Position numbers and translations under genes: made by a program. DNA of 64,000 bases from Synchiropus splendidus (taxonomy: Eukaryota > Chordata > Actinopteri > Syngnathiformes > Callionymidae), in contig NC_071349.1 in NCBI RefSeq assembly GCF_027744825.2, positions 19,778,501 to 19,842,500 on the forward strand. The letters are read 5' to 3'. Within the stretch, counting starts at the first letter, position 1. Every line of letters starts with the position of its first letter. Shown here one piece after another: positions 13,935 through 43,103 of this stretch. Under the pieces are notes generated by a model, which was not told the DNA's origin, ran no database searches, and saw nothing but the letters and a program-made list of their open reading frames with translations.

Positions 13935-14100
13935 CCAGAACACCTAACAACTGAGGCCCACTAGGATCCCCAGCCTTCTCTCAATGTAGAGAAGCCTCTT
14001 TGCATCAAGATCCAAAGTTCGTGACCCCAAATGAGAGTGTAGGAGGTTAGTGATTCAACTGTAACCTATTCAACCATCTTGGTAACTCTGTTCAGCATCA
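13935..14100 (-). mobile_element. Decayed LINE fragment
   Basis: The plus-strand words 'ccaaagttcgtgacc' and 'tgagagtgtaggagg' parallel the segment at about 9,850-9,900 of the better-preserved Rex1-like copy ('cacagttcatgacc', 'gagagggtggga'). This suggests a second, older fragment in the same orientation. Divergence is high and the ends are undefined. Confidence 0.35.
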
Positions 14101-14104
14101 AACA

Positions 14105-14335
14105 CAGATGCTCCTTGTGGGGACCTGTTGCCGATCCCCACAGGGTCAGGCCTCAATTTGAGGATAAAGACTTCAAAACAACAAGGTCATTTTAACTGGG
14201 TGTCAGTTTGGTTCAGAGTTCAGGTAAGCTATGTGATTTGGATGGTTAGGTTTGAGGAGGAGAGGCTGAGGAAAGGGTGACGGCCATGAGAGGTCCCCAC
14301 AAGGGTAGAGAAACAAACTTGTGAGGGGCTATATT
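14105..14335 (+). repeat. Dispersed 'GTGGGGACC' repeat, copy 2
   Basis: Begins 'cttgtggggacctgttgccg', continues through 'cctcaatttgaggataaag' and 'gttaggtttgaggaggag', and ends with 'gaggtccccacaagg', an inverted echo of the start. Same family and orientation as 4,725-4,885. Confidence 0.55.
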
Positions 14336-16140
14336 TGAAATTAAAACATGCAAGAGTGCGATCTAGAATGTAAAGCCCAGTAAAGGAAGAGCAGCATGAA
14401 TACAGCTTCTGAAGTTTCCTTTTTATACATCAGGAATTCATATAACCTGTCACTTCAACTTGTGCGTGACGTGCTGAGTGCAGTTGTCCATGCGTTTCAA
14501 TGGTAAACATCTCCCCATTCACTTTCTTCATGTATATTTCTGTCTTCATTTGTTCGGTGCATCAGCTGAAATCTTGATGATGGATGTCAGAGTGCTGATC
14601 TGAACACTTGACCATCAAACACAGCATGTAATGGATTAGAATGCCCATATGAACCGATGGCTATAAAAAGATGGAGCAGATTCAGAGCATAATGACTTCC
14701 GCCTGCAGCAAAAAAAAAAAAAACGTGCTGACAAACGTAGCAGATTCAGCAGAGCCAAAGTGCTCTGGAACAGCATCGTCTATACAGCAGCAAGTGGAGT
14801 GAGCCCCCTGCTGAGTAGGTGCTCCAGAGAACACGCCTGTTTTTCTCTCGTACTCTGTAAAGAAGCTAAGATAATGGCTCACATTTACTCAGTTGAGTGC
14901 ACATGGAACAAAAAGATGAATGTCAAACATCATCTGTTATAAAATCATGAGGAACAACATAGATGAACATGATCTCCATGTGAAATTGAAGAGGAATCAG
15001 GTCCATTCAAAGTTAAAGCTATGATTATTTCAAATATTAAGTATACTAAATATAAATAATAAGGCTGATGTCATCAAGCCTTTTGGAGATTAAGTTAACT
15101 AAATCGTGTGATAAGTCTATGATGCACTGCAGTTTGATATCGACAGAACTCACACATGCTGAATTGATTCCACCCACCTTTCTTTGTCTTTAATAATAAA
15201 CATTATTTTAGGAACTGTGTGGCCTGAAATGTTTTGTTTTATCTGTGCCAGAAGGTGAGTGAGTTTGAAGAGCGCTCTGCGTTGGCAATGAATAGTAATT
15301 ACAACACGTTGAAAATGCTTGTGAAAATGTTCTGCTCATTTGAAGCCAAATATAAATGATGTCGATCATGTTCATTCTCTAGTTTAATAGCACAGCTGTA
15401 GGGATGAATCAGCGAGTTTGGATTAATACAGATTTCATAAATATAAAAAGGACAGATGGAAGGACGGCGTTGAGCGCAGGCGTGTGTTGCTCATATGAAG
15501 AGCAAATGCAAAAGCTGTGTCCACTTGCTTAGATTCACATTTGTGTACTTACTGTAGCAACTTCAACTGAGAAGTTCTCGCTCAGAGGTGTGACGTAACT
15601 GTCGTTTTGTTTTCAAACTTAACTTCATGAAAATGCGCGTTGGTTCAGAAAACTCCGGCTTAAAATGAGCGTATGGACGACAGCATGCAAAGAGACGCAT
15701 TAGAAAAAAATCCAAGTGACGAAACGCTCAACAGTTCCTCCCTACAGAGTGGTCACGACGGGCAGTTTTCTGTCAAACACCGCCATCTAGAGGCCAAACG
15801 CCAAACCAACGTTGAATTACAAAAAGCTCAACATGAACGTCAGCTTCCCTCTCCGTCTGAGGAAATGAACATAACGCTGTTCTTCAATCTCAACAATGAC
15901 ATAGTTATGTCATCCATCATGCGAGAGAAAGGCAACACTACTGTTCGCCCTGTGCAAAGAGAAATCGTGCAGTTTAAATCCAAAGTCACTTCTACTACAC
16001 TTTCACTCCACATTCCCTGGATGTTTCAAAGGTCCTTCAGCAACCAAAACATGTCCCGCCAAGATAAATACCAGAGGGAAGGGACACCAATTAAATCAGC
16101 ACACATGGCTTTGTTTTTCTTCTTCTCAGTCCCTCAGTAA
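14336..16140. other. Intergenic; contains an unassigned 155-codon open frame
   Basis: No gene recognised. An ATG-initiated frame of 155 codons at 15,673-16,140 (plus) ends at the edge of the minisatellite. Its product is hydrophilic with no recognisable domain or signal peptide, and no acceptor or donor arrangement supports it. I regard it as a chance frame or a fragment of an unknown repeat. Confidence 0.4.
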
Positions 16141-17676
16141 TGTGTCAGCGGAACAGCTTTACATTTAGGATGAAACGACCTCACTTCCTGTGTCAGCGGA
16201 ACAGCTTTACATTTAGGATGGAACGACCTTACTTCCTGTGTCAGCGGAACAGCTTTACATTTAGGATGGAACGACCTCACTTCCTGTGTCAGCGGAACTG
16301 CTTTACATTTAGGATGAAACGACCTCACTTCCTGTGTCAGCGGAACAGCTTTACATTTAGGATGGAACGACCTTACTTCCTGTGTCAGTGGAACAGCTTT
16401 ACATTTAGGATGGAACGACCTTACTTCCTGTGTCGGCGGAACAGCTTTACATTTAGGATGGAACGACCTTACTCCCTGTGTCAGCGGAACAGCTTTACAT
16501 TTAGGATGGAACGACCTTACTCCCTGTGTCAGCGGAACAGCTTTACATTTAGGATGGAACGACCTTACTTCCTGTGTCAGCGGAACAGCTTTACATTTAG
16601 GATGAAACAACCTTACTTCCTGTGTCAGCGGAACAGCTTTACATTTAGGATGAAACGACCTTACTTCCTGTGTCAGCGGAACAGCTTTACATTTAGGATG
16701 GAACGACCTTACTTCCTGTGTCAGCGGAACAGCTTTACATTTAGGATGGAACGACCTTACTTCCTGTGTCCGCGGAACATTTAGGATGAAACGACCTTAC
16801 TTCCTGTATCAGCGGAACATTTAGGATGAAACGATCTTACTTCCTGTGTCAGCGGAACAGCTTTACATTTAGGATGAAACGACCTTACTTCCTGTGTCAG
16901 CGGAACAGCTTTACATTTAGGATGGAACGACCTTACTTCCTGTGTCAGCAGAACAGCTTTACATTTATGATGAAACGACCTTACTCCCTGTGTCAGCGGA
17001 ACAGCTTTACATTTAGGATGAAACGACCTTACTTCCTGTGTCGGCGGAACAGCTTTACATTTAGGATGGAACGACCTTACTTCCTCTGTCAGCAGAACAG
17101 CTTTACATTTAGGATGAAACAACCTCACTCCCTGTGTCAGCGGAACAGCTTTACATTTAGGATGAAACGACCTCACTCCCTGTGTCAGCGGAACAGCTTT
17201 ACATTTAGGATGAAACTACCTTACTTCCTGTGTCAGCGGAACATTTAGGATGAAACGACCTTACTTCCTGTGTCAGCGGAACAGCTTTACATTTAGGATG
17301 GAACGACCTTACTTCCTCTGTCAGCAGAACAGCTTTACATTTATGATGAAACGACCTCACTCCCTGTGTCAGCGGAACAGCTTTACATTTAGGATGGAAC
17401 GACCTTACTTCCTGTGTCAGCGGAACATTTAGGATGAAACGACCTTACTTCCTGTGTCAGCGGAACAGCTTTACATTTAGGATGAAACTACCTTACTTCC
17501 TGTGTCAGCGGAACATTTAGGATGAAACGACCTTACTTCCTGTGTCAGCGGAACAGCTTTACATTTAGGATGGAACGACCTTACTTCCTGTGTCAGCGGA
17601 ACAGCTTTACATTTAGGATGGAACGACCTTACTTCCTGTGTCAGCGGAACATTTAGGATGAAACGACCTTACTTCC
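16141..17676. repeat. 48-bp minisatellite, 33 units
   Basis: Perfectly phased tandem array of 1,536 bp: 27 units of 48 bp plus 6 units of 40 bp (units 14, 15, 24, 28, 30 and 33). Each unit starts 'tgtgtcagcggaac' and ends 'cttacttcc'. The 40-bp class lacks the same 8 bp (GCTTTACA), lost between two ACA triplets. Variant positions (aaacg/gaacg, ttact/tcact, ttcc/tccc, cggaac/cagaac, aggatg/atgatg) form recurring blocks. Units 23-25 resemble units 29-31, which points to segmental duplication. As 48 is divisible by 3, long spurious open frames appear on both strands. There are no spacers, so it is not a CRISPR array. Confidence 0.97.
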
Positions 17677-20516
17677 TGATGAAACTTGAGAGTCCTCCCT
17701 GTGTCCGGGTCTCTTGACTTGACGTTTCCCCCTGTCTTCTCCTCTTCCTCTGTCATAATATCGAAAGGGAAGTTAATATTTTGATCACAAAGTGTGAATC
17801 CTGTCAGGAAGAGAAACACCTGAATTACAAATGCATGAGCTGATGTAAACGTCTGCGTCTATTTCTTTACAGAAATCAGAAAAGCAGCTGAGGGATTCAG
17901 CACCACGGACAGAGACACGGACCATTCACAGAGAGGAAAAAAAAGTTTCTTTTCTTCCGCGAAAATGTGATACAGAGAGATTCTTTCATTAGCATTGAAT
18001 ACAAAGATGCGAAGGGACTGCAACATTTGACCTGAGAACAAACACACAATGAACTAAAACACATTTTAAAAGTATCAGAATTACTCTCAGTACTTTTAAA
18101 ATGAATAAATCGAAACGAAACTCATGTAAAGCCTAAACACATTCCCTGGCAGTTGGTTTAAATCGCCTAGCTGATTCCGTACTTCACACTTCGCCTCAAC
18201 AGATTTGAGATCAGATGACTCGGAGGCACTTTCCACATGGCCACAAAGACAACATATAAACTACCGAAGCGGAAGTTAGAAAAACCCTGAGGACGACGTC
18301 CCTACGACTTAAATGACAAGGCGACTAAACATGGCGGTGTTTTTCATGTATGGCAAAGAACTACCCGCCATTTCTGTTGGTTTTTCTCCTTGACTGAATT
18401 GAGTCTTTAACTCGAATAGAACGGTTGAGTGGCTTCGTTTGAACGACACAGCTAATTCTAATTAAAACCCATAATGAGCATTGACTCAAGTCTCAGCAAG
18501 TACCTCTTCAGCGTTGTTTCCATTTGCAAACGTTCTTGTGTTAGTTTATCTCGACTTCGGATACATTGGAAGCTGGTTACATCCATTTCAAGAATACCGC
18601 GCTTTTTGTTTTGTTTGGTCGCAGGGATGTGACGTCACTATATAGTCCTCACGTCGCACCGTTAATGAAAACAAAATTAAGAAATATAATACTTTTACAC
18701 GCAAAATGTACATTGATTTTCCCTCATTTAGACTGTGATGCTAGAAATGCTCTGACAATAAAAAAAAAATGAAGAAAGTAAACACATGAAGCCATGAGGA
18801 AACCATTTTCTCTCTGGCTGTCATTTGTGAATGAGGGATTTATGTACTCAAAGGGAATGATGAAGAGCATCCTCATCCTGTTTAGTAACGTCAAAGGTCT
18901 CTTATAAACATACTTTCTCTTGTGTTAAGGAGCCATATTAGTGAATCTCATGGGGTCATGATTTAGTGGATGAAGTCAGTCAGGACGTGGTTTCATTTTA
19001 TTGTACGACTGCATGTTGCACTGCTACTTGATGTTCAAAATGATCCAAAGCTCTTGTGTTTAAAGCGAAACATATCATAATTCAGAGGCAGAATGAAACT
19101 CACTCCCTCACTCACTCCCCAGTTTTCTTTAAAAGAGGGTAGACCTATTTAAAGCCAGCGCAGAAGGATGTTTGTACGAATCCCTCCCCTTTCTGGTGAC
19201 ACGCTGTTATTTTCCCTACAAAGAGTGTGAGTTGTGTCCCACAGAGACGCGTCGCGAAGCGCAGTGTTTTCTTTAGAAGAAGCAGCACATCAGCTAATAG
19301 ACAGAGGCTCCCAGAGGGGAGCTCAATATAGGACACTTTTCCTCGTCCTCCACTCCAGCTATTAATACACCCAAACAAAAGAAGCGGCTCAGTGGGCAAC
19401 TCATGTGAACCAAGTTCGACAGGAGCTGTGTAGTCTTCACTTCAAGGCTGCCACCTTTAAACACGGCCGGTCACTTTGTTCCATCTGTTGCAGCTTTTTG
19501 GGTGGAGTGATGGAAATGAAAGCGACAGAACCTTCACGTGACTGCACAGTCAACTTCTGAAGCATTTATTTGCATATTTTGCATGAAAAGAAATATCTCA
19601 TGCAGCTCAGAGCAGCTACCTTGAAAGTTAATGCTTTGGTTCAGATTCAGAGTGCATTAGAATGGAAGATGAAGGAGTGTTAGAATGCACACAGTGCTCC
19701 AGCTAATTTGAGTCCTGATTGCGCAGGAGTAAGGAACAGAAACAAACCTAAGCAGCTTCACAAAGTCATCACAGAAAACCAAGTACATGTTAACGGAACA
19801 CAGATTGGGAACTATTAAAACAGACACATACTTGCAGGGAACATGAGGAAAACAGCGCGGCCTCGTCGCTGCCATGTGGCGTAGACATGCATCACACTTC
19901 TGTCAAATACGTTACACAAACCTGGTTTTCCATGGTAGAAAAACTGGCGTCTTTTGTAAAGGAAGATAAATCCCTCCCTACTAGATGAGTCTGTAGCCGT
20001 TCCCTTTCATTACACATACTCATTACACGCTCTGGTGCTACTCCATTCTTCAACGTTTGTCTACCATTTGGTCTCAAAGTGAAATGTGGTGCAACAATTT
20101 AAGCCAGTCTTGTCAATGCAACTCTCATCAGATGAATGCAAAACTGAAAAGTGAAAAGTGTTCAGAGAAGTAACTCTTAGCAGATTCAGCTCTAGAAAAG
20201 TCAGGGTAGATCAAGCTTCCAAAAAAAAGATTTCCAAACGTGCCGACTCGACACTATGCAATATGGCACGTGAGCTAAAATAACAAGAACTTTGATGCAC
20301 AGCGTTCCTTTTTCGCTGCGCTCAGCTACTCAAGAGTAGCTGCTTTTAAAGGGACATAAAGCCAACAGTAACTCACAGAAAGGTCTGACTTGCCGTGTCA
20401 AATAAAAGGCTTGTATTTCTATTGCACGTTGCCTTTACATCAGAGAGATGTCCATTGTTTTTACCTTAAACAACGTCACCCCTTTTCACGCACGCACGCA
20501 CACACACACACACACC
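17677..20516. other. Intergenic, no gene recognised
   Basis: AT-rich, with short simple tracts such as a poly-A near 18,760 and a short (CA)n near 20,497. No splice-consistent coding sequence. A TTTATT at 19,565-19,570 is AATAAA on the minus strand and could serve a long rps6ka5 3' UTR, but the link is weak. Confidence 0.45.
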
Positions 20517-20760
20517 TATTGAATCTAAGCTTCCATTGGAGACGGTCTGACGTCGTCTCTGGTGGATGTGTGTGAGGCCAATTGAGAATTTTCCGTTTGG
20601 GCTATTCAGCTTGATCCAATTGGTTGCAGTAATAATAAGACAATTAAGTCTGCGGTGGCCCGGCGCAAAGCCACTGCCGCGCTGAATAGTGTGACGGCAG
20701 GATCAGTGGCACATTGGCAGCGTCGTACGAGTCACACTCCCACATCACTGGCAAGAGAAG
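20517..20760. other. Candidate conserved non-coding element
   Basis: Non-repetitive block with CCAATTG, GACGTC and TAAT-type cores between simple-sequence flanks, about 1 kb downstream of the rps6ka5 stop codon. No open frame of note. It could be a regulatory element or part of a long rps6ka5 3' UTR. Confidence 0.25.
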
Positions 20761-21036
20761 TCTAAATATAGCTCCTCTGACTCGGTCACGTTCCCTCAGG
20801 CAGGAAAAAAAAACAGATCTGAATGAGCTCTATCGAAAAATACACAAGCGCCTTTCTTCATCCGACTGTATAAAACGCTCAGCCATGTGAAGATTTCGCT
20901 CTCTCAAAATATTTCTGACAAATGAATTACACCTGCAACTAAATACCCTAATCTCTTTGAGCAGGGAACGTGATAACTGTGCCACAAAAACCAATACGAT
21001 TTCAAAACAGGATGATTGACAGAGAAACAGTCGCCA

Positions 21037-34652
<13,616 letters not shown>

Positions 34653-34945
34653 CGCACTTTCCGAGCCCCAATAATGTGCAAAGGTGCTTTTTAGGCAAGG
34701 TTGCAGTCACCTCGCAGGCTCGTTGGCGACGCTAACATTGAAGAATGACTCCCAAAATCACAGCGCAACGAGAAATTCCCTGTTGCGGGCGGCAAACTTG
34801 ACTTCTCTGAAGGCAGAATGTGGCGACCACCAGCAGAAAAAACCCAGAGGAACACACCACTCGACCACTACCACTACCTTCGCAACCAGCCACTTCCTCT
34901 TCCCTGATTGGTGTTGCTATGGGGGCTTCTGTCCGTGGATTGGCT
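34653..34945 (-). promoter_or_regulatory. rps6ka5: rps6ka5 proximal promoter / 5' UTR
   Basis: ATTGG at 34,907-34,911 and again at 34,939-34,943 reads as two CCAAT boxes in rps6ka5 orientation, 255-290 bp upstream of its start codon. An ETS-like CTTCCTC lies nearby at about 34,893. No TATA box was seen, so this is likely a CCAAT-driven TATA-less promoter. The transcription start is not determined. Confidence 0.5.
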
Positions 34946-36302
34946 GTATCTCCGGCGGCAACACACGCAGGTCCCGCCTCCTTCGCAGAAAGCTCTCATG
35001 TCAAAGGTCAGTAAAGACAAAACAAACGGCAACGCATTATTAGCAAACAGTTGTATTTATCGATAACGCACAGGTGACCTTGTCATCATTTCTTGATATA
35101 GTGTATTATTAATTTCATCCACGTTCTTCCTCTGGTCCGTGTCGTGGGGGCAGCAGTCAGAGTAAAGAGAGCCAGCTGTGTGAGACAGAGAAGAATACAG
35201 AGGCTTTTCTCAAATCCAAACTACTCCTGGTTATTGGGTCTGTCTTGAGTACTCCTACCAGTCGGACAAGCCCAGAAGACGACACTAGGTGTCTGGATGA
35301 CGGAGCCACCTTCTTGCTGTGTGATGGATCAGCTGTTCTACTTTGAGCCTCTCAAGGATGATCAAGCATCCCAGCCTCTCTCTATGGGACACGTCAGACA
35401 TGTTGAAGTGAGATCTAATTTCAGCTAAACAGTCGACCAATCATCTTTATCAAATTGAAATCGTGGCTCAACTATTCCCGAGTAAGTGACTTTTAGAGAA
35501 TCAAAGTATCAAGTTTAGATACTAATCCTATTGTGGTTCTTCAAAGTGAGAGATAATCGTAAAAACCATCTGGTATGCGAACATTGTGAAACATTGCATT
35601 CTCACATTTCGAATATTTATTACTGAAACCGTTTAATGGTGACATGGCAGGTGCTTTGTCTCTCTCTTGTGGAAACATGCAGCTATTGCTGTTTTATTAT
35701 TCTGTTTTTTTCAAGGAAAGTATCAAGGTTTTTGACAATATTAGAGTCATAATAAAATAATAGTTAACTAGTGTGGGCGATGTAACAATGTTATTATACA
35801 AGCATGTAATAGAAGGGAGACCGCTGGGGAGACATGCCACCCAACACTTTATTATTAATCTGTGAGACCAGTCTTAAATTGAATCAGTCATTTGGTTGGT
35901 CTAAATTGAAAGGCAAAAGTAAGTGACCTGCGACATTGTGTTCCCCGTGTTTGCTTGATCCCAATGATTTTCTGATTTTTCTGAAAGCAACCCAGACTAT
36001 CTATCTATATAGTATTTCCTATTTAATCAGTCATTTCATAGCTCGATCTAATTGTAGTGGCTTCAAGAATTGTGTGACCACGTTTTAGATGACACTTCTT
36101 AAGGCTTGAGGCACTTGAACGCGTCTGGAAAGGCCCGTACAGATAACGGCAGGCTGGCCATCCGAGCGAAAGGTGGCGCTGATGAGTCTTAGTCATTGTT
36201 GGCCAGCAGCGAATTGTGCACGCAGAAGAAAGCGGTACGAGCTCGCAATTAGCCACCTAGCAGGCTTCACGCCGCCGCCGCAGACTGACCTCCGCTCCCA
36301 AG
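34946..36302. other. Divergent intergenic region rps6ka5/hadha
   Basis: Separates two genes transcribed away from each other (1,650 bp between start codons). Contains a LINE remnant at 35,110-35,415, an AT-rich centre and a GC-richer end just before the hadha start codon (36,230-36,300) that is probably hadha promoter and leader. Confidence 0.6.
35110..35415 (-). mobile_element. Rex1-like LINE 3'-end remnant
   Basis: The plus strand shows 'gtcgtgggggcagcagtc' and then 'tgagcctctcaaggatgatc'. Both phrases are typical of the 3' end of fish Rex1/Babar-type elements, and the first recurs in the 9.3-10.0 kb copy. No intact frame remains. It sits between the divergent promoters of rps6ka5 and hadha. 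Confidence 0.5.
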
Positions 36303-41737
<5,435 letters not shown>

Positions 41738-41950
41738 CCCACTGACCGCCTGTGCCAGTAGAACTCCAGTCTTGGGCTAGAATGTGCCTGGTGTGTCGCA
41801 GCGAAGAGATTAGAAACGTCCGCAGAAAGCGCTGCTTTTTTTTGTACTTTACCAAGGAAGCTCACTAATGTGCTTGTGTAGCTGGAAGACGGAGGGTTCT
41901 AATGTTAAATATTCACACATTAAGAATGTTGAGACGATTGTGCGGCAAAA

Positions 41951-42052
41951 ATTAAAGATGTTTGTTGTCCGAATCTGCTTTCTTTGGACCCGTCAACACT
42001 TGGGGTGTGTGCAAACCCTGGTACCAGATCCAGTTTGGAAGTTGTGAATAAA
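41951..42052 (+). terminator. hadha: hadha polyadenylation signals
   Basis: ATTAAA at 41,951-41,956 and AATAAA at 42,047-42,052, about 215 and 310 bp after the stop codon. The first is followed by T/G-rich sequence (tgtttgttgtcc). Either could end a short 3' UTR. Confidence 0.6.
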
Positions 42053-42860
42053 TCAGTCATTACAAGAGGTGTGCACTGCCGTGTGGATTTGTTCATCACA
42101 ACGTCTAATCCACGATCAAAACCATGGTTGGTCCGTCTTCTTTTACCAGAGAGAAAATAAATACCGAAAGGATATTTTGATGAAACCATTCCATAATTGA
42201 GCTGAAATATCACGTACTTACATCAAGTTTTGACCACAGCAGTTTATGAGCAGCAGCATTTCCTGTGACTTTCTCTGTTTATGATTCATTTCATGATACA
42301 GATGCGTCAAAGATGCATGCAACAAACTGCAGAGAGAATTCTAGACGTATATTATAATTCGAAATATGCGAAGGGTCTTTGACCTCATAACGGATTAAAC
42401 CCAACAGGGAACAAAAGCTAAAAATATGCCCAAAATAATTTCCATTTAGACACCTTGTTTTTTTTTAGCAGCAGATTATCCCCATATTTATATATGACTC
42501 TCTAGTCATAAAGGTGAAGGCGTAGACTATTTAAAAATCAAATGTTATGCTCTGATTTTAAAAATAATAATGGCGCAGAACTGTTTTGTTGTTAACACCG
42601 AACACGACAGTATTGTTGAGAAAGTGACGTGTGTCCACGCTGAAGCTAGTCAGATGATGTAAGGTGGAACGTTATGATGATGGCGAGGTTCTGTTGAAGT
42701 CACACATTTGTGTCTTTATTGGTGGTGAGGGAACACGATTCAGACGTCGAGTAAGACACGAGTATTCGCAGGAATGACGGGGAAAATATCCCAAGTCTGT
42801 GTCTAACAAAAGGCCGGCCACCTTCTCTCAGCCGAATGATTTCCAAATCTAATATTTGTG
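42053..42860. other. Intergenic hadha/kif3c
   Basis: About 800 bp, mostly AT-rich, becoming GC-rich from 42,880. No gene recognised. Confidence 0.65.
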
Positions 42861-42879
42861 CCGAGGTGCGACTCGCTGG

Positions 42880-43003
42880 CTCATTTGTCAACACGCTGGG
42901 CTTCTCTCCTCTGCGGTTGGCTGCGCAGGGTCACGTGTCCGCCTCCTATTGTCCGCGGAGCGGGGCGTGTGCCGGCAGTGTTCCTTCGCAGCATCCTCTG
43001 CCC
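42880..43003 (+). promoter_or_regulatory. kif3c: kif3c CpG-rich promoter region
   Basis: Abrupt rise in GC and CpG directly before the kif3c leader, with a TCACGTGT E-box near 42,930 and GGGGCGTGT (Sp/KLF type) near 42,962. No TATA box. Transcription start not determined. Confidence 0.45.
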
Positions 43004-43008
43004 CAAAC

Positions 43009-43101
43009 ATGATCGCGGAGGCGCGCAACCTGGGCTCCACGGAGCCGCCGCTGGAAGACCACTCCCGATGGGCGTCCGCCTCCGCCGGGACCATCTTCTG
43101 A
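43009..43101 (+). other. Upstream ORF of kif3c
   Basis: ATG to TGA, 30 codons, in a different frame from kif3c and ending 2 nt before its start codon. A second ATG at 43,068 is in frame with kif3c and would add 12 residues. The proteins of the family begin as in MSKSKR, so 43,104 is preferred as start. The uORF would matter only if it lies in the mRNA leader. Confidence 0.6.
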
Positions 43102-43103
43102 GC

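Noticed and set aside
16134..17432. Repetitive proteins of 130-214 residues on both strands
   Set aside because: The 48-bp minisatellite unit is a multiple of three and lacks stops in several frames. The 40-bp units break every frame, and there is no promoter or splice support.
16141..17676. CRISPR-like direct repeats
   Set aside because: Units are head-to-tail without spacers, in a vertebrate genome.
42858..43103. 82-codon N-terminal extension of kif3c
   Set aside because: The frame is open but begins at GTG, is GC-rich leader sequence, and the family starts at the equivalent of 43,104.
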